From Candidatus Defluviibacillus avedoerensis (lineage in GTDB: Bacteria; Pseudomonadota; Gammaproteobacteria; Burkholderiales; Burkholderiaceae_C), in NCBI GenBank assembly GCA_016703665.1, contig JADJBS010000001.1:248001-312000 (forward strand): a stretch of 64,000 nucleotides of DNA. The letters run 5' to 3'. A model generated the notes under the pieces. It ran no database searches and was not told the DNA's origin. It was given only the letters and a program-made list of their open reading frames with translations. Shown one piece after another: positions 1-7,845 of this stretch. Each line of letters begins with the position of its first letter. Position 1 is the stretch's first letter. The position numbers and the translations under genes were made by a program.

Positions 1-2
1 AC

Positions 3-737
3 GTGGCGCAGCGTTCGGCCCCCACCGTTAAACGGGTCAGCCAGGAACTGGGGGGCAAGTCGCCCAACATCATCCTGGACGACGCCGATTTTGCCAAGGC
101 AGTGAGCGCGGGCGTAGGCAGCGTGTTCATGAATTCGGGCCAATCGTGCAATGCGCCCACGCGCATGCTGGTGCCAGAAAAGCGCATGGACGAAGTGATG
201 ACCATTGCCGCTGCCGTGGCGGCCAAGTCCAAGGCCGGTGACCCGCGCGCTGCCGACACCACCATGGGCCCGGTGGTCAACGAAACGCAGTGGAACAAGA
301 TTCAGGCTTTGATCCAGAAAGGCATTGACGAAGGCGCCACCGTGGTCGCAGGCGGCACAGGCCGACCCGATGGTGCCACCCAGGGCTATTTGGTCAAGCC
401 CACCATCTTTGGTCGTGTCACCAACCACATGACCATCGCTCGCGAAGAAGTGTTTGGCCCGGTGTTGGTCATCATGGGCTACGCTGACGACGAAGACGCG
501 ATCCGCATGGCCAATGACACGCCCTATGGCCTCGCGGGCTATGTATCCGGTGGCGACAAAGACCGGGTGCGTGCCGTGGCACGCCGCCTGCGTGCGGGCA
601 ACATCAACCTGAACGGTGTGCCCAACGAGCGCACCGCCCCGTTTGGTGGCTACAAGCAGTCGGGCAATGGCCGCGAGTGGGGCCGCTTCGGGATGGAGGA
701 ATACCTCGAAGTCAAGGCCATTGCCGGTTTTGCCTGA
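3..737 (+). CDS. Aldehyde dehydrogenase family protein, C-terminal part (cut by window edge)
   Basis: The frame is open to the left edge, so this is the last 244 residues of an NAD(P)-dependent aldehyde dehydrogenase that normally has about 475-500. The visible part carries both catalytic landmarks: the Glu of the QELGGKSP motif (about residue 15 of the fragment) and the nucleophilic Cys of NSGQSCNAP (about residue 49), followed by the EEVFGPV motif and the C-terminal PFGGYKQSG segment. It would oxidise an aldehyde to a carboxylate in the cytoplasm. The substrate cannot be told from this fragment. It converges on the acyl-CoA synthetase gene, leaving about 20 bases between the stops. The family is clear; the true start lies outside the window. 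Confidence 0.93.
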   Translation: MAQRSAPTVKRVSQELGGKSPNIILDDADFAKAVSAGVGSVFMNSGQSCNAPTRMLVPEKRMDEVMTIAAAVAAKSKAGDPRAADTTMGPVVNETQWNKIQALIQKGIDEGATVVAGGTGRPDGATQGYLVKPTIFGRVTNHMTIAREEVFGPVLVIMGYADDEDAIRMANDTPYGLAGYVSGGDKDRVRAVARRLRAGNINLNGVPNERTAPFGGYKQSGNGREWGRFGMEEYLEVKAIAGFA

Positions 738-757
738 GCCAAGGGGTTTGCCCTGAA

Positions 758-2398
758 TCAGGCCACGTTGCGCAAGTCTTTTCGCAGGATCTTGCCAACG
801 GTGGACTTGGGCAGCGCGTCCACAAAACGAACCTGCTTGGGCACCTTGTAAGCGGTCATCTCCTGGCGGCAATAGGTGATCAGGGCGTCTTCGGTCAGCT
901 CGGCGCCGGGCATCTTCACCACAAAGATCTTGACGGCTTCGCCTGTCTTGTCGTCGGGCACCCCCACACACGCGCATTCGGCCACACCGGGGCAAGCGCT
1001 GACCACAGCCTCCACCTCGTTCGGGAATACGTTGAACCCCGACACGATGACCATGTCTTGCTTGCGATCCACAATTTTCAGAAACCCTTCTGGCGTGAAC
1101 TCACCGACATCCCCTGTGCGGAAGTAGCCATCTGCCGTGAAGGCCTGGGCGTTGGCCTCGGGCTTTTCCCAGTAGCCTCCCATCACCTGCGGCCCCTTGG
1201 CACAGACCTCGCCAGATTCACCCGGCCCGGCGTCGGTGCCGTCATCCTTGATCAAGCGGATGTTGGTACCCGGCAGGGGCAACCCGGTGGTGCCGCTGAA
1301 GTCTTTGATGCTGGCCGGGTTAAAGCTCAGCACCGGGCTGGTCTCAGACAGGCCATAGCCTTCGCGGATAAAGCTGCCGGTGATCGCCTTCCAGCGCTCG
1401 GACACCGCCCCCACGACCGCAGCGCCGCCGCCGCCAGAGAGCTTGAGGCGGGAGAAATCCACCTCCTTCAACCCAGGGTGCATGGTCAAACCTGCGTACA
1501 AGGTGTTGACCCCCATGAACACCGTGGGGCGTGCAGCTTTCATCACCCCCACAAAGCCATCCATGTCGCGCGGATTGGCGACCAGCCAGTTGTCGGCACC
1601 GGCTGTGAAATAAGTAATGAAGTTCACCATCAACGCGAAGATGTGATACATCGGAATGGCGGTGACGATCACCTCCACGCCCTCCTGCACCGCTTCGGGC
1701 ATCATCGCTTTGAACTGTTCGACATTGGCCACGAGGTTGCGATGCGAAAGCGCTGCGCCCTTTGACAAACCCGTGGTACCCCCGGTGTACTGCAAAAACA
1801 GCAGGTCACTTCCGGTGAGTTCCACAGGCGTGCGGTTCATGCCAGCGCCCTCACGCAGTGCATCACCAAAGCGAATGCTGCCCACCAGACGCGCATCCAC
1901 TGGCGGCGATGGTAAAGGCGCCGCAGTGCCGTCGCCCGGGGCTACGGTGATCACGGTCTTGATACCGGTCTTGCCGATGATCTCGGCCAGCACCGGGGTC
2001 GAGCCTGCAAAGATCACGATGGTCTGACAACCGGCATCGTTTAGCTGATGCTCCAGCTCACGCGGCGTGTACATCGGGTTGACATTGACCTGCACGGCAC
2101 CCGCCCGAGCAATGCCCAGAAAGGCAATCGGAAAAGCCAGCAGGTTCGGGGCCATCACTGCTATCCGGTCACCCTTTCTAACGCCGAGCTGGGTCTGCAG
2201 CCAGGCGGCAAAGGCGGCCGACAGGCGATCCACATCGCCATAGCTCAGGGTCTGGCCAAAAGAGCGAAACGCGGGCTTGTCAGCGTACTTGAGCATCGCC
2301 AGGTCCATCATGTTGGTCACCGACGGAAAAGCGTCGGCATTGATGTCAGCGGGAATGTGGTTAGCCTGCCAGGTGGCAAGCCAGGGTTTGCGATTCAT
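758..2398 (-). CDS. fadD: Long-chain fatty acid--CoA ligase (AMP-binding, FadD-like)
   Basis: A 546-residue ATP-dependent acyl-CoA synthetase of usual family length. The P-loop-like A3 motif (YTGGTTGLSKG) is near residue 204, the A5 motif GYGLSETSP near 347, and A7/A8 motifs (YFRTGDVG, then DRKQDMVIVSGFNV) follow in the C-terminal part. The catalytic lysine lies in the terminal KSTVGKILRKDLR segment. It should activate medium- or long-chain fatty acids with CoA and ATP for beta-oxidation at the inner face of the membrane. The protein resembles FadD paralogues; exact chain length cannot be read from sequence. The upstream gene on the same strand ends at 2508, about 110 bases away, so it may be transcribed separately. 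Confidence 0.88.
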   Translation of the reverse strand: MNRKPWLATWQANHIPADINADAFPSVTNMMDLAMLKYADKPAFRSFGQTLSYGDVDRLSAAFAAWLQTQLGVRKGDRIAVMAPNLLAFPIAFLGIARAGAVQVNVNPMYTPRELEHQLNDAGCQTIVIFAGSTPVLAEIIGKTGIKTVITVAPGDGTAAPLPSPPVDARLVGSIRFGDALREGAGMNRTPVELTGSDLLFLQYTGGTTGLSKGAALSHRNLVANVEQFKAMMPEAVQEGVEVIVTAIPMYHIFALMVNFITYFTAGADNWLVANPRDMDGFVGVMKAARPTVFMGVNTLYAGLTMHPGLKEVDFSRLKLSGGGGAAVVGAVSERWKAITGSFIREGYGLSETSPVLSFNPASIKDFSGTTGLPLPGTNIRLIKDDGTDAGPGESGEVCAKGPQVMGGYWEKPEANAQAFTADGYFRTGDVGEFTPEGFLKIVDRKQDMVIVSGFNVFPNEVEAVVSACPGVAECACVGVPDDKTGEAVKIFVVKMPGAELTEDALITYCRQEMTAYKVPKQVRFVDALPKSTVGKILRKDLRNVA

Positions 2399-2507
2399 GA
2401 CGATCTCCAGAATGTTTTAGCCCTTGGAGCTTAGCGCCATTGACCAGACTCCATTGAGCTGGGCGGCATCCAAAACATGATTTTGGGTATCAACCCCTAG
2501 GACGAGA

Positions 2508-3395
2508 CTAGGCCAGCAAGCGATGCGGGTTGTCGATTCGGATCTGATGAACGACCCCGGCATCCCCCAACCAGTCATCCAGGCTGCCATGCAGTTGCGC
2601 ATAGTCAGCCAACGCTTCATGGTTGGTGCAGGGCCAATCACTGCCCCACAGCAGGCTGCGCGCACCCAACTCGGCAAGCCAGAGCCGGGCCAGTGCGGTG
2701 GGGTTCAGTCCGCCAATGCGGTAGGCACCACTGAGTTTGACGCTCACTGGTCGCCCCGATGCAGCCATCTGTGTGACCGCCAGCACGGTGGCATCTCGTG
2801 CAGACACAGCCCCAGGTTTGGCAAAGTGGTCCAGCACCACGGTCAACTCAGTTGGCAAGGCGGGCAACAAATTGGCCAACACACCCGGCAATGCGCCCTG
2901 GTCGGTGTGCAGCTCCAGATGCCAGCCAAGGGAGCACAAGTCAGCCCACAACGGCTCTGCCTGGCACCAGGCCCGCACATCGTGGCTGACACCGGACAGG
3001 TTCAGGCGAATGCCCCGCACACCCTCGGCATGCATCTGCTGCAAATCCAATGACGGCGTGACGGGATCGATCACGGCTACCCCGCGCAGGGCCTGCCCAG
3101 ACTGCATCAACGCCCGGCGCATCAGCCGGTTGTCTGTCCCTAGAAAGCTCGGCTGCACCAACAAGCCTCGTTTGACCTGGCAGGTGCTTGCCTGCTCAGC
3201 CCAGTCGGTCAGCCTTGCTGCATAGGCCGGGGTATAGCGCGCACCCTGAATCGAGCGGTTCGCCTCAAAGATGTGAAAGTGAGCATCCACCGCGATGCCT
3301 ATGCCCGCCATAAAGGCATCTGCGTTGTCATCTGCGTGAGCGTTGATGAGATCTGCGAGGCCTGAACGGACCGGTTTTGACATCTTGGTTGGCAT
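2508..3395 (-). CDS. Amidohydrolase family (PDC hydrolase-like TIM-barrel) protein
   Basis: A 295-residue protein with the N-terminal metal motif DAHFHIF (about residues 37-43) and a C-terminal segment LLWGSDWPCTNHE carrying the conserved Asp of amidohydrolase-2 (PF04909) enzymes such as 2-pyrone-4,6-dicarboxylate lactonase. These are cytoplasmic hydrolases or decarboxylases of small carboxylated or lactone substrates. It is transcribed away from a GntR regulator, with a 16-bp perfect palindrome between them, and a Bug-type solute receptor follows the regulator, so a role in using an imported carboxylate is likely. The Met at residue 5 (position 3383) is an alternative start. The substrate is unknown. 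Confidence 0.82.
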   Translation of the reverse strand: MPTKMSKPVRSGLADLINAHADDNADAFMAGIGIAVDAHFHIFEANRSIQGARYTPAYAARLTDWAEQASTCQVKRGLLVQPSFLGTDNRLMRRALMQSGQALRGVAVIDPVTPSLDLQQMHAEGVRGIRLNLSGVSHDVRAWCQAEPLWADLCSLGWHLELHTDQGALPGVLANLLPALPTELTVVLDHFAKPGAVSARDATVLAVTQMAASGRPVSVKLSGAYRIGGLNPTALARLWLAELGARSLLWGSDWPCTNHEALADYAQLHGSLDDWLGDAGVVHQIRIDNPHRLLA

Positions 3396-3407
3396 GCGCT
3401 ACATTCT

Positions 3408-3423
3408 AGTCCTCTAGAGGACT
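3408..3423. promoter_or_regulatory. Perfect 16-bp palindrome, probable GntR operator
   Basis: AGTCCTCTAGAGGACT reads the same on both strands and sits in the 45-base gap between the divergent amidohydrolase (start 3395) and the GntR-type regulator (start 3441). GntR-family dimers bind such palindromes, so autoregulation and control of the divergent gene are likely. The assignment rests on symmetry and position alone. Confidence 0.7.
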
Positions 3424-3440
3424 GTATTTCAAGTCATTCA

Positions 3441-4184
3441 ATGCAAAACACCGCTGCACCACCACCCAAAGTCGAAGGCCAAAGCCGCTATGCCTGGCTG
3501 GCTGGCATGCTGCGCGCCCGCATCACTGAGGGAGACTGGGTTCCTGGTGCATCCATTCCTGCCGAGACCACACTGGCCAAAGAGCATGGCGTGGCGCTGG
3601 GCACCATGCGCCAGGCAATTGCCCTGCTGGTGACGCAAGGCTTGCTGGAGCGTCAGCACGGTCGCGGCACCTTTGTACGCGCTGGCATAGGTGGCGCCAC
3701 CATGCTTCGCTTTTTCCGCTTCCGGGCTGGCAAGGACCTGAGCGCTTCGCCCACCTCTGAGATTCTTCGCTCGCGTTCTGTCAAGGCCAGTGCCGCCGTC
3801 GCCACGACACTGGGGCTACAAGCGGGTGAAGAGGTGCTTGAACTCTTGCGCCTGCGCAGCTTGCAGGGCGAGCCCTGCTTGCTGGAGACCATTCAACTGC
3901 CACTGCCTCTCTTTGCACCGCTGGTGGGCTCAGACACGTCGCAGTGGGGCGACTTGTTGTACCCCCTGTTTCAGCAGCGCTGCGGCGTGACCGTCAACCG
4001 CGCGGAAGACGTGCTGCGCTTTGGCCAGTTGACCAAGGAACAGGGTCGCCGCCTGGGCCTGCCAGCTGAACACCCGTGCGTGCAAGTCGAACGTCGCGCT
4101 TTCGACCTGAGCGGGCGCTGCGTGGAGCGGCGCATCACGCTGGGTGACGCCCATGCGTTTCAGTACACCTTGAACATTCACTGA
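3441..4184 (+). CDS. GntR family transcriptional regulator (HutC/UTRA type)
   Basis: A 247-residue regulator. Residues about 15-80 form the winged helix: SRYAWLAGMLRARI, then the typical IPAETTLAKEHGVALGTMRQAI recognition region and the wing HGRGTFV. The rest matches a UTRA ligand-binding domain (EVLELLRLRSLQGEPCLLETIQLP, later VNRAEDVLRFG), the HutC-subfamily layout. It would bind the palindrome 18 bases upstream and respond to a small-molecule effector, probably the substrate of the adjacent amidohydrolase or the ligand of the Bug protein that follows after 10 bases. Family assignment is firm; the effector is not known. Confidence 0.9.
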   Translation: MQNTAAPPPKVEGQSRYAWLAGMLRARITEGDWVPGASIPAETTLAKEHGVALGTMRQAIALLVTQGLLERQHGRGTFVRAGIGGATMLRFFRFRAGKDLSASPTSEILRSRSVKASAAVATTLGLQAGEEVLELLRLRSLQGEPCLLETIQLPLPLFAPLVGSDTSQWGDLLYPLFQQRCGVTVNRAEDVLRFGQLTKEQGRRLGLPAEHPCVQVERRAFDLSGRCVERRITLGDAHAFQYTLNIH

Positions 4185-4194
4185 GGACTTCAAC

Positions 4195-5196
4195 ATGCTC
4201 TCCCCCTTTAAAAAAGCCACCTCGCGCCGCCAAATGCTGCAGACCAGCGCGGCTGTACTGGCAGCGCCCTGGATTGCCAGCCACGCCGCAAGCCCAGTGG
4301 CCGATGGCCGCACCATCACCCTGGTGGTGTCCTACCCGGCGGGCGGTGGCGCTGATCTGATCGCGCGCTTGATCGCCCCCAAAATGGCTACTGCACTGGG
4401 CCAAAGCGTGGTGGTAGACAACAAACCCGGCGCGAGCGGCCAACTGGCGGCCGCCCATGTGGCACGCAGTAACCCGGACGGCAGTACCTTGTTGCTGGAT
4501 GCGTCATCCTTTGCAGTCAACCCGTCGCTCTTCAGCAAGCTGCCCTATGACACCGACGCTGCTTTTACGCCACTGGGCGTGGCCGCACTGTTTCCCAATG
4601 TGCTGGTGTGCACCGCCAGCTTTGAAGCCAAGAACGTCAAGGACGTGATCCGCCTGGCCAAAGCCAAGCCGGGGCAACTGGCCTATGCCTCGTCAGGCAA
4701 CGGCTCGGCCCAGCACCTGGCGGGCGCGCTTTTTGAAGTTCAGGCCAACGTGGATTTGCTGCATGTGCCCTACAAAGGCGGTGGCCCTGCGCTCAACGAT
4801 GTGATGGCAGGGCAAGTGCCGTTGTTCTTTGCAAATGTAGCGTCATCCCTCGGGCATATCCAGTCAGGCAAGCTGCGTCCACTGGCTGTGACCAGCCGCC
4901 GCCGCGCCCGCGCACTACCGGAGGTCCCCACCATGGAAGAGGCCGGCGTGCCCGGCTATGAGATCAATGAGTGGAATCCGGTGCTGGCACCCAGTGGCAT
5001 CAAACCCAGTACCAAGACCGCCCTGCAAGACGCACTGCGTCAGGCCCTGACCGACCCTGAAGTGCTGGGCCGCATCCGTGCGCTGAGCGGCGATGCGTTT
5101 GCTGACAACACCGACGCCAAGCTGGCCGACTTCATCAAAGGCCAACGCAGCCAGTGGGCGCGCATTGTGCGCGAACGCAAGATCTCGGTGGATTAG
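4195..5196 (+). CDS. Bug-family (tripartite tricarboxylate) substrate-binding protein
   Basis: A 333-residue periplasmic receptor. The N terminus has a twin-arginine-like start (SRRQMLQTSAAVLAAPWIASHA, cleaved near residue 31), followed by ITLVVSYPAGGGADLIARL, the beta1-helix motif of Bug proteins that holds the carboxylate ligand through water molecules. Later segments (GQLAYASSGNGSAQHLAGALF, HVPYKGGGPALNDVMAGQV) are also diagnostic. Such proteins pass carboxylates to TctAB permeases or act in sensing; no TctA or TctB gene is seen nearby, so it is an orphan receptor, as is common in Burkholderiales. It follows the GntR gene by 10 bases and is probably co-transcribed. Confidence 0.9.
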   Translation: MLSPFKKATSRRQMLQTSAAVLAAPWIASHAASPVADGRTITLVVSYPAGGGADLIARLIAPKMATALGQSVVVDNKPGASGQLAAAHVARSNPDGSTLLLDASSFAVNPSLFSKLPYDTDAAFTPLGVAALFPNVLVCTASFEAKNVKDVIRLAKAKPGQLAYASSGNGSAQHLAGALFEVQANVDLLHVPYKGGGPALNDVMAGQVPLFFANVASSLGHIQSGKLRPLAVTSRRRARALPEVPTMEEAGVPGYEINEWNPVLAPSGIKPSTKTALQDALRQALTDPEVLGRIRALSGDAFADNTDAKLADFIKGQRSQWARIVRERKISVD

Positions 5197-5290
5197 GTTC
5201 ACCCCGTTGAGTCGTCAATTTGTCTACCAGGCCCTAGTCCTACTAAAGGCGCCCAAATAAAAGGCACGGTAGTGAGCCAGCGGACATGAA

Positions 5291-6445
5291 ATGTTTGCAC
5301 AATCCATAGGCCCAACAACCGCTGTGCTCAAAGATAAATTGCCTATGGATGCCGTCGAGACAGTCACCTCCCTTCAAGCGAAGATTCAGGAGATGTCTCG
5401 CCTGGTGCGTCAGAACGAAGCCAAGCAGAAAAAGTTTGACGCACTTGAGCGCAAGTTAATCGGGGCAGCCTCGCTTGGGGAATTGCTGTCCACTCTGGCG
5501 CACGACTACCGAAACGACTTCTCGATTGACTGGGTCACCGTTGCAGTGGTTGACCCAGCGCACGAGGTGACCAAGCTGCTTGACCTTGCCAGCGAGGACC
5601 GCCACGGCATCGAGAGCCATTTGGTCACGCTGGACTCCGGCGCAGCGTTGTCAAAAACGCTGGGCAATGAGCTGTTGCCTTACCTGGGACCCGCCCAACC
5701 GACCACGGCCGAGCTCTTTGGCGACCGCCAACAAAATGATGGCTCCGTCGCGATCTTGCCTTTGGTGCATGGAGGTCAGGTCCTCGGTAGCATCAATCTG
5801 GCGAGCGTAGATGTTGATCGCTTTGCCGCTGGATCTGGCACCAGCTTTCTGGAACGCCTGTCGGCCATTGCAGCCCTCTGCTTGCAAAATGCACTGTCGT
5901 CCGAAAGGCTGAAGGCGGCAGGCCTGACCGACACGCTCACAGGCGTCAAAAATCGCCGCTACTTTGAGGCCCGCAGCAAAGAAGAAGTTGCCCTGGCCCT
6001 GAGAAACAAAGCACCACTTGCCTGCCTGTTCTTTGACATTGACAAGTTCAAATCCATCAACGACACCTACGGGCATCTGGTTGGCGATGAAGTCTTGCGC
6101 TATGTGGCCAAAGTCATTCAAGTGCAGCTGCGCGCCAGCGAGGTACTTGCCCGCTACGGTGGAGAAGAATTTGTCGTGTTGTTGCCCGGCGTGAGCGAGC
6201 TCAACGCCATTGCCACAGCTGAACGCATTCGCAAGATTGTGGCAGCCCAGTCCGTGCCACTGGACGCCAAGCGAACCATCCGGCTGACCGTCTCGTGCGG
6301 CGTATCGGTGCTGGCCCAAGAAGGAGACTCGTCAACCAGCACTGAATGGAATCTGAAGCTCCTCTCGGCCATGATTGAGCGAGCAGATCAAGGCGTTTAC
6401 CGGGCTAAAGACTCGGGTAGGAATTGCGTGGTTTTTGTCAATTAG
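5291..6445 (+). CDS. Diguanylate cyclase with N-terminal DUF484/GAF-like domain
   Basis: A 384-residue cytoplasmic protein. Residues about 20-60 are a heptad-rich helix, 60-205 a GAF-fold DUF484-like sensor (VAILPLVHGGQVLGSINLAS), and 210-384 a GGDEF domain opening with DTLTGVKNRRYF. The catalytic signature is GGEEF (290-294), with FFDIDKFKSINDTYGH supplying metal and nucleotide ligands, so cyclic-di-GMP synthesis from GTP is expected. The inhibitory I-site that should read RxxD five residues before GGEEF is RASE, so product inhibition may be weak. The Met at residue 19 (position 5345) is an alternative start. No membrane segments are seen. Confidence 0.9.
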   Translation: MFAQSIGPTTAVLKDKLPMDAVETVTSLQAKIQEMSRLVRQNEAKQKKFDALERKLIGAASLGELLSTLAHDYRNDFSIDWVTVAVVDPAHEVTKLLDLASEDRHGIESHLVTLDSGAALSKTLGNELLPYLGPAQPTTAELFGDRQQNDGSVAILPLVHGGQVLGSINLASVDVDRFAAGSGTSFLERLSAIAALCLQNALSSERLKAAGLTDTLTGVKNRRYFEARSKEEVALALRNKAPLACLFFDIDKFKSINDTYGHLVGDEVLRYVAKVIQVQLRASEVLARYGGEEFVVLLPGVSELNAIATAERIRKIVAAQSVPLDAKRTIRLTVSCGVSVLAQEGDSSTSTEWNLKLLSAMIERADQGVYRAKDSGRNCVVFVN

Positions 6446-6660
6446 ACCTATAAACGCATGGGCAGCCTATTTATCGAATTGACGGCATAGGGCATCTTCA
6501 GACATAGCCAAATGGCAGCTGTCTGGAGTTTGAAATTTGCCTGATGACGTTGCCAGGAAGCCGACATCCGCGATCGGCTGGAGAGTGCCCATTGCAGTCA
6601 TCCACTTTTCGACAAAGTGGTCATTTGAGGGACTAAGGATGTTGCAAGTCGCGCGGTCAG

Positions 6661-7335
6661 TCAACGCGTCTTGACAAGCTCATCGCCAACCAGTTGTCGC
6701 AATTGTTCAAATCCAAATGAGGGCAGCGGCCTGCCGTTTACAAAGTATTCGGGCGTCTGCGCGACGCCCAGCGTATTGGCATCGTTGAGGTCTTGCGCGA
6801 TGGCCTGTTTAAGGTCCGGTGCGGTCAGATCAATCGCCAGCTGTTCCATGTTGATGCCGAGGCCGTCAAGGTATTTCCAGGTCAAATCGGCCTTGGCTGT
6901 ATGGTTGGACGCCCAATCAGACTGATTGCTGAAAAGTGCTTCCAGTGCAGGCCAGAACTTGCCCTGCCGATGCGCGGCAGCCAGCACGGCCACCACTTTG
7001 TCCGAACCCTTGTGAAACGGTGCGTAGCGCATGACTAGCCGAATGCGCCCAGGGTGCTCGGCCATCAGGCCTTTGAGCATCGGATAGAACGTGCGACAGG
7101 TCTCGCAAGCGGGGTCAAAGAATTCGACAATCACAACCGGTGCATCGGCCCGGCCTTCGCTGGGAGAATGCGGACGAATCAGCGCTGAACGATCAATGGG
7201 TGCTGTCTCCGGTGCTTTTTTCCCCGGGTTTGCCAGGTACCACCAGCTCCCCAGGCCAATGACCAGTAAAAGTGCGATGAGCGATGCGATGTAGGTCGTT
7301 TGTTTTTGCATAAATGATTTTTTCGGTATTGCCAT
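6661..7335 (-). CDS. DsbA-like thioredoxin domain protein, membrane-anchored
   Basis: A 224-residue protein with one N-terminal membrane segment (about residues 15-34) and a periplasmic thioredoxin-fold domain. The redox motif is CETC (C77, C80) within VVIVEFFDPACETC, and the cis-proline region is TPEYFVNGRPLPSFG near residue 193, as in DsbA-type thiol oxidoreductases with a helical insert. It begins directly after the stop of the MerR-type regulator gene (TGA then ATG), so the two are co-transcribed, and it may serve a metal-stress-linked thiol function. The Met at residue 9 (position 7311) would give a more typical signal anchor. No DsbB gene follows. Confidence 0.85.
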   Translation of the reverse strand: MAIPKKSFMQKQTTYIASLIALLLVIGLGSWWYLANPGKKAPETAPIDRSALIRPHSPSEGRADAPVVIVEFFDPACETCRTFYPMLKGLMAEHPGRIRLVMRYAPFHKGSDKVVAVLAAAHRQGKFWPALEALFSNQSDWASNHTAKADLTWKYLDGLGINMEQLAIDLTAPDLKQAIAQDLNDANTLGVAQTPEYFVNGRPLPSFGFEQLRQLVGDELVKTR

Positions 7336-7767
7336 TCAACCCAGGTGGGTATGGCGCTCTGGCTTGGCGCCGGCTTCCATGGCGGCCAAGCCCTGCAAAA
7401 TACCACAGGCATCCACCGCACTTTCGGTCTGGCACCGTTGGCGCAGTGCGGCCAGTTGCTCTTTCAGGTAGCTCAGTTCCCGGATGCGCTCGTCGACATG
7501 GGCAATGTGCTGATCGAACACGGCATTGATGGCACCACAACCCTCGGAGGGGCGATCTGCCAAACCCAACAGGGTGTGGATTTCCCCATGACTCATGTCC
7601 AGTGCGCGGCAGTTGCGGATGAAGCGTAGGCGTTCCAGATGGGCCGGGCCATAGACCCGGAAGTTGCCTGCGGTGCGCGCAGTCTCGGGAAGAAGTCCTT
7701 CCTTTTCGTAGTAGCGCACAGTTTCGACAGTGGTTTGAGCGACCTGGGCCAATTCACCAATTTTCAT
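7336..7767 (-). CDS. cadR: Cd/Pb/Zn-responsive MerR-family regulator (CadR/PbrR type)
   Basis: From the ATG at 7767 this is a 143-residue MerR protein: MKIGELAQVAQTTVETVRYYEKEGLL is the DNA-binding helix-turn-helix, then a long dimerisation helix. Three cysteines at about 77, 112 and 121 match the metal-binding set of CadR and PbrR. The open frame extends upstream to 7998, but that part has no family resemblance and runs over the divergent promoter, so 7767 is chosen. It should bind the 7788-7820 operator and activate the divergent P-type ATPase when divalent soft metal is bound. The dsbA-like gene follows with no gap. Specificity among Cd, Pb and Zn is not decided. Confidence 0.9.
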   Translation of the reverse strand: MKIGELAQVAQTTVETVRYYEKEGLLPETARTAGNFRVYGPAHLERLRFIRNCRALDMSHGEIHTLLGLADRPSEGCGAINAVFDQHIAHVDERIRELSYLKEQLAALRQRCQTESAVDACGILQGLAAMEAGAKPERHTHLG

Positions 7768-7787
7768 GACAGATTCCAAAATAGTTC

Positions 7788-7820
7788 TTGACTCTATAGT
7801 AACTTCAGGTTGCGTAATAG
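7788..7820 (+). promoter_or_regulatory. MerR-type promoter/operator of the metal ATPase gene
   Basis: TTGACTCTATAGTAACTTCAGG matches the start of the known CadR/PbrR operators (TTGAC-CTATAG-TA-ACT-C-AGG pattern). The -35 is TTGACT (7788-7793), and a weak -10 (GTAATA or TAATAG) lies after an overlong 20-21 base spacer, the hallmark of promoters that MerR proteins activate by twisting DNA. It lies between cadR and the ATPase start at 7846. Confidence 0.75.
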
Positions 7821-7845
7821 GGTTAATTCCAAAACGGACAGCCAT

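Noticed and set aside
677..1765. Long plus-strand frame (362 codons) over the acyl-CoA synthetase gene
   Set aside because: It is the antisense shadow of a clearly conserved gene and its product is His/Gly/Arg-rich without motifs.
6467..6664. 65-codon minus-strand frame next to the DsbA-like gene
   Set aside because: Starts with TTG overlapping the upstream stop, no ribosome site or similarity recognised; could be a dsbB remnant only if it had membrane helices, which it lacks.
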